Source: JAGCJX01 sp045638645
GTDB taxonomy: Bacteria > Bacteroidota > Bacteroidia > Bacteroidales > UBA932
Reading direction: 5' to 3'
Assembly: GCA_045638645.1 (NCBI GenBank)
Contig: JAZUBU010000001.1
Coordinates: forward strand, 3,569 to 67,568
DNA: 64,000 bases
The position numbers were made by a program, and so were the translations under genes. Below are positions 63,231 through 64,000 of the stretch, piece by piece (within the stretch, counting starts at the first letter, position 1; the number at the start of each line of letters is the position of its first letter). The notes beneath the pieces were generated by a model. It was given only the letters and a program-made list of their open reading frames with translations. It made no database searches and was not told the DNA's origin.

Positions 63231-63725
63231 ATGGAGTCTTTGCATTTGACCGCATCCGATAAAAGAGGTCGGTACGAGGAGTTGTTGCCCCAATTGGAGG
63301 CTCTGATCTCTTCGGAGTCGGATCTGATCGCCAACCTGGCCAATGTTTCTGCCGCTTTGAAAGAGGTTTTCGGTTGGTGGTGGGTAGGTTTTTACTTGGT
63401 GAAAGATGAACCGGGCCAGTCTCCGCGCCTGGTGCTCGGTCCGTTTCAGGGGCCGATTGCCTGTACCTCGATTGCATACGGACGTGGCGTCTGTGGCACG
63501 GCCTGGATGCAGGCTAAAACCCAAGTAGTTCCTGATGTAGAGGCGTTTCCGGGGCACATCGCTTGCAGTTCCGCTTCCAAATCGGAGATTGTCGTTCCTA
63601 TGCTGCTCGGTGGAAGCGTCATTGGCGTGCTGGACGTGGATAGTGAATTTTTGGGTACTTTTGATGCAGTTGATGCGGAATATTTGGAAAAGTTGACGGC
63701 TCTAATTTGCAAATTCATAAAATAG
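63231..63725 (+). CDS. Free methionine-(R)-sulfoxide reductase (GAF domain)
   Basis: A 164-residue GAF-domain protein. Three cysteines Cys78, Cys88 and Cys112 have the 10- and 24-residue spacing of the fRMsr active site, in GPIACTSIAYGRGVCGTAW and HIACSSASKSEIVVP. It reduces free Met-R-O with thioredoxin. The start is ATG 63231; the upstream TTG at 63222 is less likely. Confidence 0.92.
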   Translation: MESLHLTASDKRGRYEELLPQLEALISSESDLIANLANVSAALKEVFGWWWVGFYLVKDEPGQSPRLVLGPFQGPIACTSIAYGRGVCGTAWMQAKTQVVPDVEAFPGHIACSSASKSEIVVPMLLGGSVIGVLDVDSEFLGTFDAVDAEYLEKLTALICKFIK

Positions 63726-63750
63726 TATTACCTTTGCATTCCCAAATCAA

Positions 63751-63821
63751 GGTGCTTTGGCCGAGCGGTTAGGCACAGGTCTGCAAAACCTGCTACAGCG
63801 GTTCGATTCCGCTAGGCACCT
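63751..63821 (+). tRNA. tRNA-Cys (GCA)
   Basis: A full cloverleaf: acceptor GGTGCTT with AGGCACC, a D arm, anticodon stem CAGGT/ACCTG with loop CTGCAAA (anticodon GCA), and T arm AGCGG-TTCGATT-CCGCT. No CCA is encoded. A terminator follows at once. Confidence 0.97.
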
Positions 63822-63825
63822 CTCA

Positions 63826-63857
63826 AAAATGCCCTACAGATAGCTGTAGGGCATTTT
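63826..63857 (+). terminator. Terminator after tRNA-Cys
   Basis: A perfect 14-bp stem (63826-63839 with 63844-63857) followed by an AT-rich tract. Confidence 0.85.
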
Positions 63858-64000
63858 ATATATAAAAACCTTGCTACTTTCTTGCTACCTTTATAAAAGT
63901 AGCCCAGATCACTATTTCGTGTCTGGGCCAATGCGATTAAAATATAGCTGCTTGATTTGCTTGCTACGTTGCGAAGGTACGAATATTTTTCGATGATTAT
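63858..64000. other. Non-coding flank of tRNA-Cys with CTTGCTAC repeats
   Basis: No gene is seen. CTTGCTAC occurs three times (63870, 63881, 63960), and a hairpin GCCCAGA/TCTGGGC lies at 63902-63928. This could be an attachment-site flank of an element that continues beyond the window, but no integrase is visible here. Confidence 0.35.

Overview
The window is a chromosomal segment of a Bacteroidota bacterium, most likely order Bacteroidales. The evidence is the family content (PorV/PorQ-like protein, T9SS sorting domain, DUF4296, DUF4199, DUF4295, DUF1573, a Rho with a long disordered insert, a Bacteroidota-type large signal peptidase I) and repeated promoters of the form TTTG-N19-TAnnTTTG, with few Shine-Dalgarno sites. 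Genus cannot be fixed from the sequence alone.

Layout. 1-8.8 kb: truncated DUF2807 protein, secreted endo/exonuclease-phosphatase, PorV/PorQ-like barrel and a T9SS-tagged subtilase, then the chaperone/protease run tig-clpP-clpX. 9-10 kb: two AT-rich orphan lipoproteins. 10.1-16.1 kb: a tight minus-strand operon rsfS-ftsH-cdsA-psd-M20 peptidase-pyrF. 16.2-21.7 kb: birA facing a minus-strand dnaA-pepD-rpe group, then an N-acetylmuramoyl-alanine amidase. 21.8-30.6 kb: lptD-like, ridA and rho on plus; a His-rich metal transporter, meaB and a DUF1573 protein on minus.

The accessory region is 30.7-38.6 kb. After a small 2[4Fe-4S] ferredoxin come two paralogous secreted proteins with PEGA-like repeats and a C-terminal FGE-sulfatase (C-type-lectin fold) domain. 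The second is the target of a complete diversity-generating retroelement (DGR): the last 135 bp of the target gene (VR, 34961-35095) is repeated as a non-coding template (TR, 36651-36785) directly after the reverse transcriptase stop codon. The repeats differ at 14 positions and every one is an adenine in the TR. An HRDC-domain accessory gene lies between target and RT, and a long imperfect hairpin follows the VR. Next to it is a three-gene HipBST-type toxin-antitoxin operon with a clear promoter flanked by two operator copies.

38.7-64 kb returns to core genes: lipocalin, GT2 glycosyltransferase, DUF4199; thrS-infC-rpmI-rplT-lepB; rpmB-rpmG-DUF4295; ftsY-pheT; a five-gene minus operon (DUF4296 protein, amidohydrolase, radical SAM, dtd, deoC); purD, an aminotransferase, purM, an unknown lipoprotein, a DEDD exonuclease, an RlmI-like methyltransferase, a free-methionine-sulfoxide reductase and tRNA-Cys. 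infC appears to start at a non-canonical AUC codon behind a perfect Shine-Dalgarno.

The DGR is the most interesting system. It is built to mass-produce variants of the ligand-binding face of a secreted FGE-fold protein, leaving a fixed, non-diversified paralogue beside it.
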